A stretch of DNA of 64,000 nt from Bradyrhizobium jicamae (GTDB lineage: Bacteria; Pseudomonadota; Alphaproteobacteria; Rhizobiales; Xanthobacteraceae): the NCBI RefSeq assembly GCF_018130695.1, contig NZ_JAFCJX010000017.1, positions 122,208 to 186,207 on the forward strand. Reading direction: 5' to 3'. The notes below the pieces were generated by a model. The model had not been told where the DNA came from. It did no database searches and worked only from the letters and a program-made list of their open reading frames with translations. The position numbers and the translations under genes are program-made. Positions within the stretch are counted from its first letter, which is position 1; every line of letters begins with the position of its first letter. Shown here one piece after another: positions 8,436 through 18,500 of this stretch.

Positions 8436-9932
8436 ATGAAAGAGCGGGCTCGCGATGAAAAGGCCCTTTCTACAGGCATCCCGGGCTTGGACAACGTGCT
8501 TTGCGGCGGCCTCGATCCAGAGCGATTGTATCTGATCGAGGGCGAACCCGGCACGGGCAAAACTACAATCGCGCTTCAGTTCTTACTGGAAGGTGCGCGA
8601 CGAGGCGAGAAGGGACTCTACGTCACGCTTTCGGAAAGTCAGAGCGAGCTTCGTGTTGTTGCCGAACGACACGGATGGTCGCTTGATCAGCTCTCGGTTT
8701 TTGAACTCGTGCCGCCAGAAGCGACGCTAGATCCCGACCGTGAGTTGACGCTGTTCCACCCTTCGGAGCTTGAACTTAGCGAAACATCGAAATTGATCTT
8801 CGACCAGGTCACAAAAGAACAGCCGCGTCGTGTCGTTTTCGATAGCTTGTCAGAGATGCGCCTTTTGGCACAGAACTCCCTGCGGTATCGACGGCAAATT
8901 CTTGCTCTCAAGCACTTCTTCACAGGCCGAAACTGTACCGTTCTCCTACTCGACGACTTTTCGTCGGAAAGGGGTGACCTTCAGCTCCATAGCATTGCTC
9001 ATGGCGTGATCCTTCTGGACCAGTTGGCACTCGATTACGGGGCTGAAAGACGCCGTTTGCGCGTAAAAAAGATGCGCGGAGTAAAATTCAGGGGCGGCTA
9101 CCACGACTTCATAATTGAAACCGGTGGGGTCAAAGTCTACCCGCGACTCGTAGCCTCGGAACATCACAGGAGTTTTTCAGGAGGGCCGGCTCCAAGCGGA
9201 AGTCCGGGACTGGATGCCTTGCTCGGTGGCGGTCTTCAGCGCGGCACCAGTGCGTTGCTCGTGGGAGGAGCTGGCGTCGGGAAATCATCAATAGCCGTAA
9301 CCTTCGCAGTGAGTGCAGCTCAACGTGGCGAGCGCGTTGCGATGTTTGCATTCGATGAGGGCCTTGGCACCTTGTATGCTCGTGCGCAAGCGTTGGGAAT
9401 TCCGCTGCAGAAACACGTCGATCAAGACCTCATTTCGATCCAGCAAATCGACCCTGCCGAAATGTCGCCTGGCGAATTTACCCACCTTGTCAGAGACGCC
9501 GTTGAGAAGGCAGGCGCCCGGGTCGTCATAATCGATAGTCTGAACGGCTACCTGAATGCGATGCCGGATGAACGCTTCCTTGTTCTTCAGATGCACGAAC
9601 TGCTGTCCTACCTAAATCAGCTCGGTGTGCTGACCCTTATGGTATTAGCTCAGCACGGTCTTGTAGGGCACATGCAGACACCGATCGACTTGAGCTATCT
9701 GAGTGATGCCGTCATCATGCTTCGATACTTTGAAGCCTCAGGGCGGGTTCGCCGCGCAATCTCTGTCGTCAAAAAACGCAGTGGCACGCATGAAAATACC
9801 ATCCGGGAATTCCAGCTATCTGCGGGGGGCCTGAAGGTTGGTCCGCCTCTGACACAATTTAGTGGAATTCTGACCGGGACTCCGACTTATGTAGGTAATT
9901 TAGAGCCTCTGATGCCCGAAAAGAGCACATGA
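8436..9932 (+). CDS. KaiC-like double-domain RecA-family ATPase
   Basis: A 498-residue protein with two tandem KaiC domains. Walker A motifs are at residues 36-43 (GEPGTGKT) and 277-284 (GGAGVGKS), with Walker B-like strands VVFDS (133-137) and VVIIDS. The paired catalytic glutamates of cyanobacterial KaiC are only partly kept: SES in domain 1, DEG in domain 2. Family members bind ATP, often form hexamers and act in signalling; clock function needs KaiA or KaiB, and neither is in the window. The ATG follows a GGTGAGG-like site. The stop overlaps the start of a hybrid histidine kinase by ATGA, so the two are probably translationally coupled partners. The likely role is light, redox or stress signalling rather than a true clock (inference). 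Confidence 0.88.
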   Translation: MKERARDEKALSTGIPGLDNVLCGGLDPERLYLIEGEPGTGKTTIALQFLLEGARRGEKGLYVTLSESQSELRVVAERHGWSLDQLSVFELVPPEATLDPDRELTLFHPSELELSETSKLIFDQVTKEQPRRVVFDSLSEMRLLAQNSLRYRRQILALKHFFTGRNCTVLLLDDFSSERGDLQLHSIAHGVILLDQLALDYGAERRRLRVKKMRGVKFRGGYHDFIIETGGVKVYPRLVASEHHRSFSGGPAPSGSPGLDALLGGGLQRGTSALLVGGAGVGKSSIAVTFAVSAAQRGERVAMFAFDEGLGTLYARAQALGIPLQKHVDQDLISIQQIDPAEMSPGEFTHLVRDAVEKAGARVVIIDSLNGYLNAMPDERFLVLQMHELLSYLNQLGVLTLMVLAQHGLVGHMQTPIDLSYLSDAVIMLRYFEASGRVRRAISVVKKRSGTHENTIREFQLSAGGLKVGPPLTQFSGILTGTPTYVGNLEPLMPEKST

Positions 9933-11641
9933 AGGAACGAGTGCTTATCCTTGCGCCGATCGGTCGCGACGCGCAGGCGGCGGCACGCAATCTTGCCGAC
10001 GTTCGTATTGACTCTTTAATTTGCCTTAATACCGCTGACCTGCTCCTAAGGCTCGAGGAAGGAGGAGCTACGGCATTGGTGACGGAAGAGGCATTGCTTT
10101 CCAGCGGGACCGAATCGCTGGAGCGTTGGGTCACCAATCAACCACCCTGGTCTGACTTTCCTTTCATCATTCTTACGAGCCGCGCCACTTCGGAGGCCAC
10201 GCACGCTTATCGTCTGCGCCTGCTCAGAAGCCTTGGAAACGTCTCTTTGCTGGAACGGCCACTTAACACTGTTACCCTGATGAGTACGGTTCAGGCGGCA
10301 CTTCGTGCTAGGCGGCGTCACTACGAAATCAAGGACTATCTGCTTGAGCGTGACTCCATGGCGGCGCAGTTGGAGGATTTGGTCAGAAAACGTACGCGTC
10401 AAATTCAGCTGGCAAATCGGGAATTGCGCCGCGAGACTTCAGAACGCAAGCAGGCTGAGGCAGCATTGCAGCAAGCACAAAAAATGGAAATGATTGGTCA
10501 GATGACCGGCGGTGTGGCTCACGATTTCAACAATCTTTTGACCGCGGTGCTTGGTAACCTTGAACTTGCGACCCGGCGAGCATCGGATGAAAAAGTTCAA
10601 CGCTACTTGGAAGGAGCGACTCAGGCGGCGAAGCGCGGAGCTAAACTAACGGGCCAACTTCTCGCGTTTTCTCGGACTCAGCGTCTAAAGACAGAATCCG
10701 TCGATCTCAACGCAATTGTCACCGCTATGAGTGATCTGCTGTTTACAACGATTGGAAGCACGGTTCGTATCGAGACCTTTTTGCAGAAGGGCCTATGGCC
10801 TGCTGTAGCAGATCCAAACCAGATCGAGTCTGTCATCCTTAATCTTGCGGTGAACGCTAGGGACGCGATGCCTGACGGCGGCCGGCTCACGATTTCGACT
10901 TCAAACGTAGTGCGCGACGATCCGAGCAAACCTTACGAGCTTGGGGCGGGTGACTACATCGTCGTGTCGGTCGCGGATAGCGGCACGGGCATGACGGAGG
11001 AGGTTCTCGCAAAAGCCTTCGAACCCTTCTACACAACCAAACCGGTTGGCAGCGGGACCGGACTAGGATTGAGTCAGGTTTATGGGATAGCCAAGCAAAC
11101 GGGTGGCACCGTCTCCATTTCCACGAAAGTAGGGCATGGAACGACTATGAAGGTTTACCTTCCGCGAAGTACGGCGCAGGCTACCTCGCAACCCGCCCAG
11201 GACCATACCACCCAAACACTTCGCTCGCACGAGGCGACGATTCTGGTCGTGGATGATGATGTGGATGTCCGGGAGCTAGCCGTCTCTTGTTTGGAGAGCC
11301 TGGGATACCTCGTCAAAAAAGCGGAAGGCGGTCAGGCAGCGATCGATTTGATTTCGGCGGGAGCGCCGATCGATTTGATATTGATCGATGTCGCTATGCC
11401 AGAAGTAAATGGTGTGCAGGCGATACGGGCGATTACGAAGATAAGGCCGGGCGTCCCCTTCCTGTATATGACCGGGTACGTGGGCCGTACATCGCTCGAT
11501 CCGTCGGAACACCGAGTCTTGAAGAAGCCTTTTACGATCGCTGAGCTCGCTGAAAAGGTTGAAGAGCTCTTGTTCCCGGATGAAGGACTGAGATCCAGCA
11601 ACTTGCTGAGCAAAGTCCATCACTTGAAACCCATCCGTTGA
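9929..11641 (+). CDS. hybrid histidine kinase with N- and C-terminal receiver domains
   Basis: A 570-residue cytoplasmic sensor kinase with no membrane segment. Residues 1-130 look like a degenerate receiver. A coiled linker (130-185) follows, then a HisKA domain with the phospho-accepting His198 in GGVAHDFNNLL. The ATPase domain has NLAVNARDAM (N box), DSGTGM (G1) and GTGLGLSQ (G2). The C-terminal third is a canonical receiver: VVDDD, phospho-acceptor Asp in LILIDVAMP, Lys in VLKKPF. The ATG overlaps the KaiC stop. Because the kinase lacks its own sensor, the KaiC-like protein may provide the input (inference). Confidence 0.9.
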   Translation: MKERVLILAPIGRDAQAAARNLADVRIDSLICLNTADLLLRLEEGGATALVTEEALLSSGTESLERWVTNQPPWSDFPFIILTSRATSEATHAYRLRLLRSLGNVSLLERPLNTVTLMSTVQAALRARRRHYEIKDYLLERDSMAAQLEDLVRKRTRQIQLANRELRRETSERKQAEAALQQAQKMEMIGQMTGGVAHDFNNLLTAVLGNLELATRRASDEKVQRYLEGATQAAKRGAKLTGQLLAFSRTQRLKTESVDLNAIVTAMSDLLFTTIGSTVRIETFLQKGLWPAVADPNQIESVILNLAVNARDAMPDGGRLTISTSNVVRDDPSKPYELGAGDYIVVSVADSGTGMTEEVLAKAFEPFYTTKPVGSGTGLGLSQVYGIAKQTGGTVSISTKVGHGTTMKVYLPRSTAQATSQPAQDHTTQTLRSHEATILVVDDDVDVRELAVSCLESLGYLVKKAEGGQAAIDLISAGAPIDLILIDVAMPEVNGVQAIRAITKIRPGVPFLYMTGYVGRTSLDPSEHRVLKKPFTIAELAEKVEELLFPDEGLRSSNLLSKVHHLKPIR

Positions 11642-12121
11642 TTTAACAAACAGATCGAACACGCATCATCGAAGCGATAGCAGCGGCGGACGAGGATTTC
11701 ACACTGCACCACAAGCATTCCTTGCCCATGCCGATTAGTAATCGAATGACTGCTATTGGCCCATCGCGACATTTGCTGCGGTTGCACAAAGGTGGTCGGT
11801 ATCGGAGCGAAGCGGACATCGCGCACGACTTATGAGCACGTGTCCAAACTCCGCCCGTGCAGCAGTTGTGGGGACCGCGGGCAGTGCACTATCTATTGTC
11901 CGCTTTTGATAAAATGGCATCATGGTCGCGACCTGCAGGCCATCGCCGGCACGACCATGTCGTAAATTCCCAACCTAGACCCACCATTGTCGGCGAATTC
12001 CGTAGATCCCGAACGGAAAGTCGGGTAATCGGTCGAGACCACTTGAGTCCCCTGGCCCTCTCCATGACTGCGGCCGCGCAGACCCGACTCAAATCCGAAA
12101 GTTGAGAGGCATCTTGCCTTT
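11642..12121. other. non-coding spacer
   Basis: About 480 bases between the hybrid kinase and the WGR remnant. The stretch around 11795-11830 (GGAGCGAAGCGGACATCGC) resembles a dispersed intergenic repeat seen elsewhere in the window. The short open frames lack ribosome sites. No gene is called. Confidence 0.4.
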
Positions 12122-12378
12122 TCACTCATCCGCCGGAATTCGCCGGACGTAGCCACGACGTGTTTTGCGCACGAGCCAAGTCTCGAGTGCCTCGACGGCC
12201 TGTACCCGCCCCGCAGCAGATCGAGGCGCCGCCGGCCGCGCTGGCCGAGACGGCCCCATTCGCGCACCAATGCAGTATCGCCGAAGAGAGTAGGTTCGAT
12301 CGTGAGCACGTAGAACCTAGCCATGTTGCGGGCCGGATCGCAGCGCTCGAGCACGAGGTATTGCACCGTGAGTTCGGA
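12122..12378 (-). pseudogene. WGR-domain protein, frameshifted
   Basis: The frame starting at 12378 (MSELTVQYLVLER) carries the WGR domain: DPARNMARFYVLTIEPTLFGD, then LVREWGRLGQRGRRRLDL, including the defining Trp-Gly-Arg. The domain should end in a helix. That ending (VEALETWLVRKTRRGYV, then RRIPADE and a stop at 12122) is present but in a different frame, so a base was lost or gained near 12225-12230. WGR domains bind nucleic acids and occur alone in small rhizobial proteins. A longer frame to 12396 is possible. The gene is broken unless the shift is bypassed or is a sequencing error. Confidence 0.75.
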
Positions 12379-12974
12379 CATGCGCAAGAATCGCAACTGC
12401 CGAATCGGCCGTCCAATTAAATTATTGAATCGATCAGGCGTCTTGATTCAGAATCTTAATACCAGTGATCAACGAATGCGGGCCATTCAACGACTTATCT
12501 CAGGAGATGATCAGCTCTTGTGTGCTTCTCACCGCGAGAGAATTGGGCGTCGCCCCCTGCGGGGCCGGGCTGGCGGCTGCGCTGAAGCCCCGCAACCGGG
12601 TCTTCCCCCTCACGGGCGCCCATCCCTGACGCGCAAGGGGCTAACCGACCAACATAAGCAATTGCGGGCGCAATCCTGCGATGAAGAACCTGTTGGACGA
12701 TCTGGCATCGTTGTTCATGCGCCTCAATTCGGCTCGATGGACTCGAAGGAGGGTTGTGCAGTGGGGCAACCCGTGCGTCCGGGGAAGGACCAGCCCCGCT
12801 CTCGAATGGGCTTTCCTTGATTCAGGCGTGGCCTTCTACGATCAACCCGCAAGGGGTTCGCTACGCAAGCGTGCGACCTCTCCGGCGTTGCCTACGAGGT
12901 GACCGCGGCCTCCCCTGAACACGTCGGCGCCTGTCGAGCGGGGATGGTCCCCGCCCCAAGACGGGAGCCTTCCA
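12379..12974. other. spacer with a GC-rich leader and an ATG-in-loop hairpin
   Basis: Roughly 600 bases without a convincing gene. An open frame at 12681-12902 (MKNLLDDLASLFMRLNS...) has no clear ribosome site and loses protein character after about 25 residues. Near the downstream gene is a perfect hairpin, GCGGGG-ATGGT-CCCCGC (12938-12954), with an ATG in its loop. It is 21 bases before the start at 12975 and resembles three other leader hairpins in this block. Confidence 0.45.
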
Positions 12975-13151
12975 ATGTCGCACAATCTCACTCTCGCCCA
13001 GAATCACGCCTTCGATCTCGCTCGCACACTGATGGTGCCAGTTGTTCTGTTCCAGGTTGAGGACGCATTCGGAGTGATGGTCTCTAGCGAATACGACGGC
13101 GAGCAGGACGCCATCATGCATGAGTACGATCCTTGGTTCCCGGCTCATTGA
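12975..13151 (+). CDS. 58-residue conserved-looking small protein
   Basis: A short gene encoding MSHNLTLAQNHAFDLARTLM..., ending EYDPWFPAH, preceded by GGGAG eight bases before the ATG. It is acidic in the second half (SSEYDGEQDAIMHEYDP), with a hydrophobic beta-like strand in the middle (VPVVLFQVEDAFGVMV). The coding character, ribosome site and position at the head of the accessory block support a real gene. I do not recognise its function. The opposite-strand frame of 235 residues across this area is a GC-rich shadow. Confidence 0.65.
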   Translation: MSHNLTLAQNHAFDLARTLMVPVVLFQVEDAFGVMVSSEYDGEQDAIMHEYDPWFPAH

Positions 13152-13355
13152 GCCGGTTGCCGGGCTGCCGCTGGCGCCAAGCCGCCCGCAAGGGAGGCTT
13201 CGCCGCGCGCATACCCCGAGGGTTGACGGCTCGTCAGCGCGCCCTTGCATCCGGCAGGCTTCGCGGCCGGTCGGGTGGGTTCCGCAAAGTGCGGATCGAA
13301 TGAGATCAACTGAAGAAGGGACCGGTCGTCGCCTTCGGCGCGCCGGTACAGGCAC

Positions 13356-14243
13356 ATGGATAAGAGAAAAATCGAAGAGCTGCGCGAAAAAGTCGGCTGC
13401 GCGGCTCTCCTCGAGCAGGACGGGTGGATGGTCGATGTCAAGGAAAGCACGCGACGCGCGATCAAGTATCGCCGCGACAGTAGCATCGTCATCGTGATCC
13501 ACGGTGGCCGCGGCTGGTTCGATCCGCTCTCCACGGCGAAAGGCGATGTGTTTTCGCTCGCCGAGCATCTTGGCGCCGATGGGTTCGTTGAGGCGTGCGG
13601 CCGCGTCGCCGGCGTCACTGGCTTCGTTCCGAGCGCACCCGCCTGGCGCCCTGCCGAGAACTCGAAGACGCTTGGCTCGATCGCAGAACGTTGGCGCCTT
13701 CGCCGCTTACCTCGACCGGGTTCTCTGGCCTGGCGCTACCTGAGCGAGGAGCGATACATCCCTGAACGGATCATCATCGCCGCCGTTGCCGACGGTCGGC
13801 TCCGAGAGGGGCCGCAGGGCAGCATGTGGGCCGCGCACAGTGACTCGGCTGGCCTCATCACCGGATGGGAGGAGCGTGGCCGCAGTTGGCGCGGATTTGC
13901 GACAGGCGGGGCGAAAGACCTATTCCGCCTGGGCCCCTCCGATTCCGTGCGCGTCTGTGTAACTGAGGCAGCGGTCGATGCGATGAGCCTCGCCGCTCTC
14001 GAAGATCTGCGCGACGACACGCTTTATGTCAGCACGGGCGGGGGATGGGCGCCGGCGACAGAGGCCGCAATCCGCGCTTTGGCCAGGCGCGCCAATGTCG
14101 TCATTGTCGCCGCGACTGATAACAATCGGCAGGGTGAGATGTACGCCGAACGCATTCACGAAATCGCCGACGAAGCCGGCTCTCGTTTTATGCGGGCGCG
14201 GCCATGCACGGACGATTGGAACGAAGATCTTAGCGCTGCTTGA
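13356..14243 (+). CDS. Toprim-domain protein (DUF3991/TOPRIM type)
   Basis: A 295-residue protein. The N-terminal part (1-125) has the GRGWFDPLSTAKGDVFSLAEHL pattern seen in primase-related DUF3991 proteins. The C-terminal part (about 180-295) is a Toprim fold with VTEAAVDAMSLAALE (glutamate motif) and VIVAATDNNRQGEMYAERI, where the usual DxD is written as TDNN. Toprim domains bind metal in primases and topoisomerases. In plasmids such proteins are thought to help DNA processing during transfer or establishment (family knowledge, not shown here). The start follows a GC-rich leader with a small hairpin (CGCC-TTC-GGCG). It opens a run of same-strand accessory genes. Confidence 0.75.
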   Translation: MDKRKIEELREKVGCAALLEQDGWMVDVKESTRRAIKYRRDSSIVIVIHGGRGWFDPLSTAKGDVFSLAEHLGADGFVEACGRVAGVTGFVPSAPAWRPAENSKTLGSIAERWRLRRLPRPGSLAWRYLSEERYIPERIIIAAVADGRLREGPQGSMWAAHSDSAGLITGWEERGRSWRGFATGGAKDLFRLGPSDSVRVCVTEAAVDAMSLAALEDLRDDTLYVSTGGGWAPATEAAIRALARRANVVIVAATDNNRQGEMYAERIHEIADEAGSRFMRARPCTDDWNEDLSAA

Positions 14244-14627
14244 TGTGGATCGGCGGCTGTGGCTAACACCGAGCACTTGGCTCGGACCTCTACCTCGAGC
14301 GCGCAGCCGGCGATCATCCGGACGAAGCGATCCTGGCTGGCGGCGCTGGTTCCGGTTTCTGGCGTTGCCGCGAAGAGTGAGTCGACCGGTCATCGGCTTG
14401 GGACGTGGCAGACAGGTTGGGAAATCAAAAAGAAAAATGCGAAGCGATGGATCGCTGCCGCATGCCCGGCCGTCGCGTCAAGGGTGAAGCTTCGCCCGCG
14501 TGCCGCGGCCCTTGACCCACCGGACCGGAGAGGCGGCCGCCGAGGAGGTGTGACGAAGGACTGAAGTGATGAGGAGATCAAGCGGATCGCTCGCGCTTCA
14601 GTCGGGTCAGGCCGTAAGGAGCCGCCG
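14244..14627. other. non-coding leader before the DUF1419-type gene
   Basis: About 380 bases. A frame of 101 residues at 14259-14564 has arginine- and alanine-rich GC-shadow composition and no ribosome site, so it is not called. The 3' end (14600-14627) carries GGAG upstream of the next gene and is probably its leader. Confidence 0.4.
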
Positions 14628-15230
14628 ATGCATACCGCCCCCATCATCCGCAAAATCTTCGAAGGCGTCGCGACGCGCCAAGAGATGTACCGCATGTTTA
14701 ACCGGCATCGCGGCGATCCGGCCATGACCGGAGGCGAGGCGCATCATCTCTTTGCCGGTGAGTGGTTCGAGATCGCGGAGTGCGAGCATGATTACATGCT
14801 CGAGATCCTGCCACCGCTGTGGATGCGCGCCGACATGTTCGCCATGCGCGAATTCCTGACGGGCAATGTCACAAGCGTCTTCTTCTCGCTTTTGATCAAC
14901 AGCCGCAAGCGCTTCTTCCATGGCTATTGCGACCTCTTCGATCGCGGCTCACCGGAGCGCATGAAGCAGACGATCATCGAGCGCGAGACCAGGCCGGTTC
15001 GCGCCATGACCCGCACCGAGCGCCTCGATCACATCTGGTCGGGCACCCATGATGATTTTCGCGGATATGCCGGCGCGCGCTGGCCCGCCGCTCTGCAAGG
15101 CAAGCGCACGGTGCTGGTCTTCTGCGGAGGGCTGGGCACGGTGCTGAAGCTTCTCGACGACCTCACTGACGAGGAGGTCATGGCCAAGCTGCCCGTGCAA
15201 CTGCGTCACCTTTCGCCGATCGCGGCCTGA
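14628..15230 (+). CDS. DUF1419-type conserved plasmid protein
   Basis: A 200-residue protein of unknown function that resembles the DUF1419 family of rhizobial plasmids: IRKIFEGVATRQEMYRMFNRH, then EWFEIAECEHDYMLEILPPLWMR and MFAMREFLTG. No catalytic motif, signal peptide or membrane helix is clear, so it is probably cytoplasmic. The ATG follows AAGGAG about 7 bases upstream. The next small gene begins 10 bases after its stop, which suggests one operon. The family assignment is from memory and moderately sure. Confidence 0.7.
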   Translation: MHTAPIIRKIFEGVATRQEMYRMFNRHRGDPAMTGGEAHHLFAGEWFEIAECEHDYMLEILPPLWMRADMFAMREFLTGNVTSVFFSLLINSRKRFFHGYCDLFDRGSPERMKQTIIERETRPVRAMTRTERLDHIWSGTHDDFRGYAGARWPAALQGKRTVLVFCGGLGTVLKLLDDLTDEEVMAKLPVQLRHLSPIAA

Positions 15231-15240
15231 GGGCACTCCA

Positions 15241-15435
15241 ATGCAAGGCACTTACGACCGCCTCGGCGTCCACGTCTTCGCGTCGCGGCGCGACGTCGTG
15301 CGCGGCGCGAACGGCCGCATCGCCAAGAAGCATCGCCGCGCTCCGGCGATGAGGGAAGTGCGTAAGCGCTTTTACCACGAGATGCTGGATTGCCACCAAC
15401 GGCACCAGGATCTCGTCCGAACCTTCCGGCTCTGA
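15241..15435 (+). CDS. small basic conserved protein of the accessory block
   Basis: A 64-residue, strongly basic protein (TYDRLGVHVFASRRDVV, IAKKHRRAP, REVRKRFYHEMLDCHQRHQDLV). The family is unnamed as far as I know, but I recall close relatives beside DUF1419 genes on rhizobial plasmids. It lies between the DUF1419-type gene (10 bases) and the methyltransferase-helicase (95 bases). The basic helical character suggests nucleic acid contact (inference). Confidence 0.7.
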   Translation: MQGTYDRLGVHVFASRRDVVRGANGRIAKKHRRAPAMREVRKRFYHEMLDCHQRHQDLVRTFRL

Positions 15436-15494
15436 ACTCCTCAGCGCCTCCCCGTTCACAATCCACGCTTCGCGACCCGCCGAACATCTTCGGC

Positions 15495-15514
15495 GGGGCG
15501 ATGCCGTGCGCCCC
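15495..15514 (+). promoter_or_regulatory. leader hairpin with ATG in the loop, before the helicase gene
   Basis: GGGGCG and CGCCCC (15495-15500 and 15509-15514) form a 6-bp stem whose 8-base loop starts with ATG at 15501. That ATG is in frame with, and 30 bases before, the chosen start at 15531. Similar structures precede three other genes in the block. It could be an attenuating upstream start or a translation-control hairpin (inference). Confidence 0.5.
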
Positions 15515-15530
15515 AAACAGGAGCCCCCCT

Positions 15531-18500
15531 ATGGCGCTCAACGACCCCTTTACCCTCGATCTCTTCGGCAATACGTCGCTCTCGTCCGGCTTCGGGCTGG
15601 GCGTTGCAGCCTTCCCCGACGCGAGCGACGTCGCTGACCACGACGTCCCATCTACGACACCCGTTCCTGCCCTCCCGGTCGCGGGTGCCGCTTCGAAGCA
15701 GGTGATCGTTCGCGGCGAGAATTTCCGTCTCGACGGTGACCGCGGCCTCACGACGAGCTGGCGCGATCGCGCGCGGGATAATCTCGCAGCGATCCGGCTC
15801 GCAGCGGTGATCGAGGCCGAAGATCGGCCGGCGACGGCGGACGAGCAGGCACACCTCATCCGCTTCACCGGTTTCGGCGCGTCCGAGCTCGCCAACGGAG
15901 TCTTCCGGCGTCCCGGCGAGGACGCATTCCGGAAAGGCTGGGAGGAGATCGGCAAAGAGCTCGAAGGGCTTGTCGACGCCGGGTCCTACGCTTCGCTCGC
16001 CCGCTGTACCCAGTACGCCCACTTCACGCCGGACTACATCGTCCGCGCGGTCTGGACGGCTGTCGAGCGGCTCGGCTTCCGCGGCGGCCGTGTGCTCGAG
16101 CCCGGCATCGGCAGCGGCCTGTTTCCGGCATTGATGCCGGAGGTGCTACGCGATCTCTGTCACGTCACCGGCGTCGAGCTCGATTCCGTGACCGCCCGAA
16201 TCGCGAAACTCCTCCAGCCGCGTGCGACTGTCCTCAATGAGGATTTTGCGCGGGCCGAGCTGAAGCCGCATTTCGACCTCGCGATAGGTAATCCGCCCTT
16301 CTCCGACCGCACCGTGCGCAGCGACCGTGGCTACCGTGCGCTCGGCTTGCGCTTGCACGACTACTTCATCGCGAAATCGATCGACCTGTTGAAGCCCGGC
16401 GGACTCGCCGCGTTCGTCACGTCGTCCGGCACGATGGACAAGGCGGATGCCAGCGCACGCGCGCACATCGCAGCGAGGGCGGACTTCGTCGGCGCAATCC
16501 GCCTGCCGGAGGGCAGCTTCCGGACCGAAGCCGGCACAGACGTCGTCGTCGACATCCTGTTCTTCCGCAAGCGCAGCGACGGCGAAACCGCCGGGACCGA
16601 CGCGTGGCTCGATCACTCCGAGGTCCGCGGCGCGACCGAGGATGAGGGTGGGATCAGGATCAACCGGTATTTCGCCGACCATCCGGAGATGGTGCTTGGC
16701 GAGCATGCAGTTACCTCGGGCCCCTACGGCGAAACCTACACCTGCCTCCCGCGCGCGGGCACCGATCTGGGCGAGGCACTCGCCGCCGCGATCGGGCGCC
16801 TTCCGGAATCCGTCTATGACGGCGAGCCGGAAGCGGTCGGTCCCGATGACGCCGAGGCGGCAGGCCGCGGAGGACGTGACAAAGGTGGCTCCTCGGTTCG
16901 CGAGGGCAGCTATTTCATCGGGACGAACGGCGCACTGATGCAGATGGTCGACGGCGCAGTCGTCACGATCAAAATCAAAAAGGGGCGCCCTGCCGACGGC
17001 ATCTTCGAGAAACACGCGCGCATCATTCGCAAGCTGATCCCAATCCGAGACGCCGTGCGTGAGATACTGAAATCTCAGGAGACGGACCAGTCCTGGAAGC
17101 AGTCGCAAGTCCGGCTTCGCATCGCTTGGTCGAGCTTCGTGCGGGACTTCGGACCGATCAACACCACCGTGGTATCGTCGGTCGAGGACGAAGAGACCGG
17201 GGAGGTTCGGGAGACGCACCGGCGGCCGAACCTAGCCCCCTTTGCTGACGACCCCGACTGTTGGCTGGTCGCCTCGATCGAGGACTACGACCTCGAAACC
17301 AACACCGCGAAGCCGGGGCCGATCTTCACCGAGCGCGTGATCGCGCCGCCGCCGGCACCGGTCATCACCTCGGCCGTCGACGCCCTCGCCGTGGTGCTCA
17401 ACGAGCGCGGCGCCGTCGACCCGGAGCAAGTCGCCGAACTCCTGCACGGCGATGTCGACGCCGTGATCGATGAACTCGGCGACGCGATCTTCCGTGATCC
17501 CGAGAACGGCGCGTGGCTGACAGCGGACGCCTATCTCTCGGGGGCCGTGCGCTCCAAGCTCGGCGCCGCACGCGCCGCCGTCGAGCTCAACCCGTCTTTC
17601 GCCCGCAACGTCGCGGCGCTCGAGCGGGTGCAGCCGCCCGACTTGCGCCCCTCCGACATCACCGCCCGCCTCGGCGCGCCCTGGATCCCCGCGGCCGATA
17701 TCATCGCCTTCGTGAAGGAGACGATGGATGCCGACATCGCCATTCACCACACGGCTGAGCTTGCCTGCTGGACGGTGAACGCGCGGCAACTATCATGGAC
17801 GGCAGCGGGCACGACCGAATGGGGCACGCACCGCCGTCACGCTGGAGAGCTTCTCTCGGACGCGCTGAACTCGTCGATCCCGCAGATCTTCGACAACATG
17901 AAGGAGGGCGACAGCGAACGGCGCATCCTCAACACGGTCGAAACGGAGGCGGCCAAGGAGAAGCTCGTCAAGATCAAGGGCGCGTTTCAGAGCTGGATCT
18001 GGTCGCATCCGGACCGCACAGATCGCCTCGCCCGGCTCTACAACGACACCTTCAACAACATCGTGCCCCGCCACTTCGACGGATCGCACCTCCAGCTTCC
18101 GGGCGCCTCTGGCGCCTTTTCTCTCTACGGGCACCAGAAACGTGCCATTTGGCGTATCATCTCCTCCGGAAGCACCTACGTTGCTCACGCCGTCGGCGCC
18201 GGCAAGACGCTCTCGATCGCGGCTGCGATCATGGAGCAGCGCCGGCTCGGCCTGATCAACAAGGCCATGCTCGTGGTACCGGGCCATTGCCTGGCCCAGG
18301 CCGCGCGTGAGTTCCTGGCGCTCTACCCCAATGCCCGCATCCTGGTCGCGGACGAGACGAATTTCGTGAAGGAGAAGCGTCATCGCTTCCTGTCGCGGGC
18401 CGCAACCGCGAACTGGGACGCGATCATCATCACCCATTCTGCCTTCAAGTTCATTCCCGTCCCGTCCGCCTTCGAACAGCAGATGCTGCAGGACGAGCTA

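Noticed and set aside
12681..12902. Possible small gene MKNLLDDLASLF...
   Set aside because: No ribosome site and protein character is lost after about 25 residues.
15206..17219. Long minus-strand frames over the methyltransferase part of the giant gene
   Set aside because: GC-rich codon shadow; the plus-strand frame carries the SAM and NPPF motifs.
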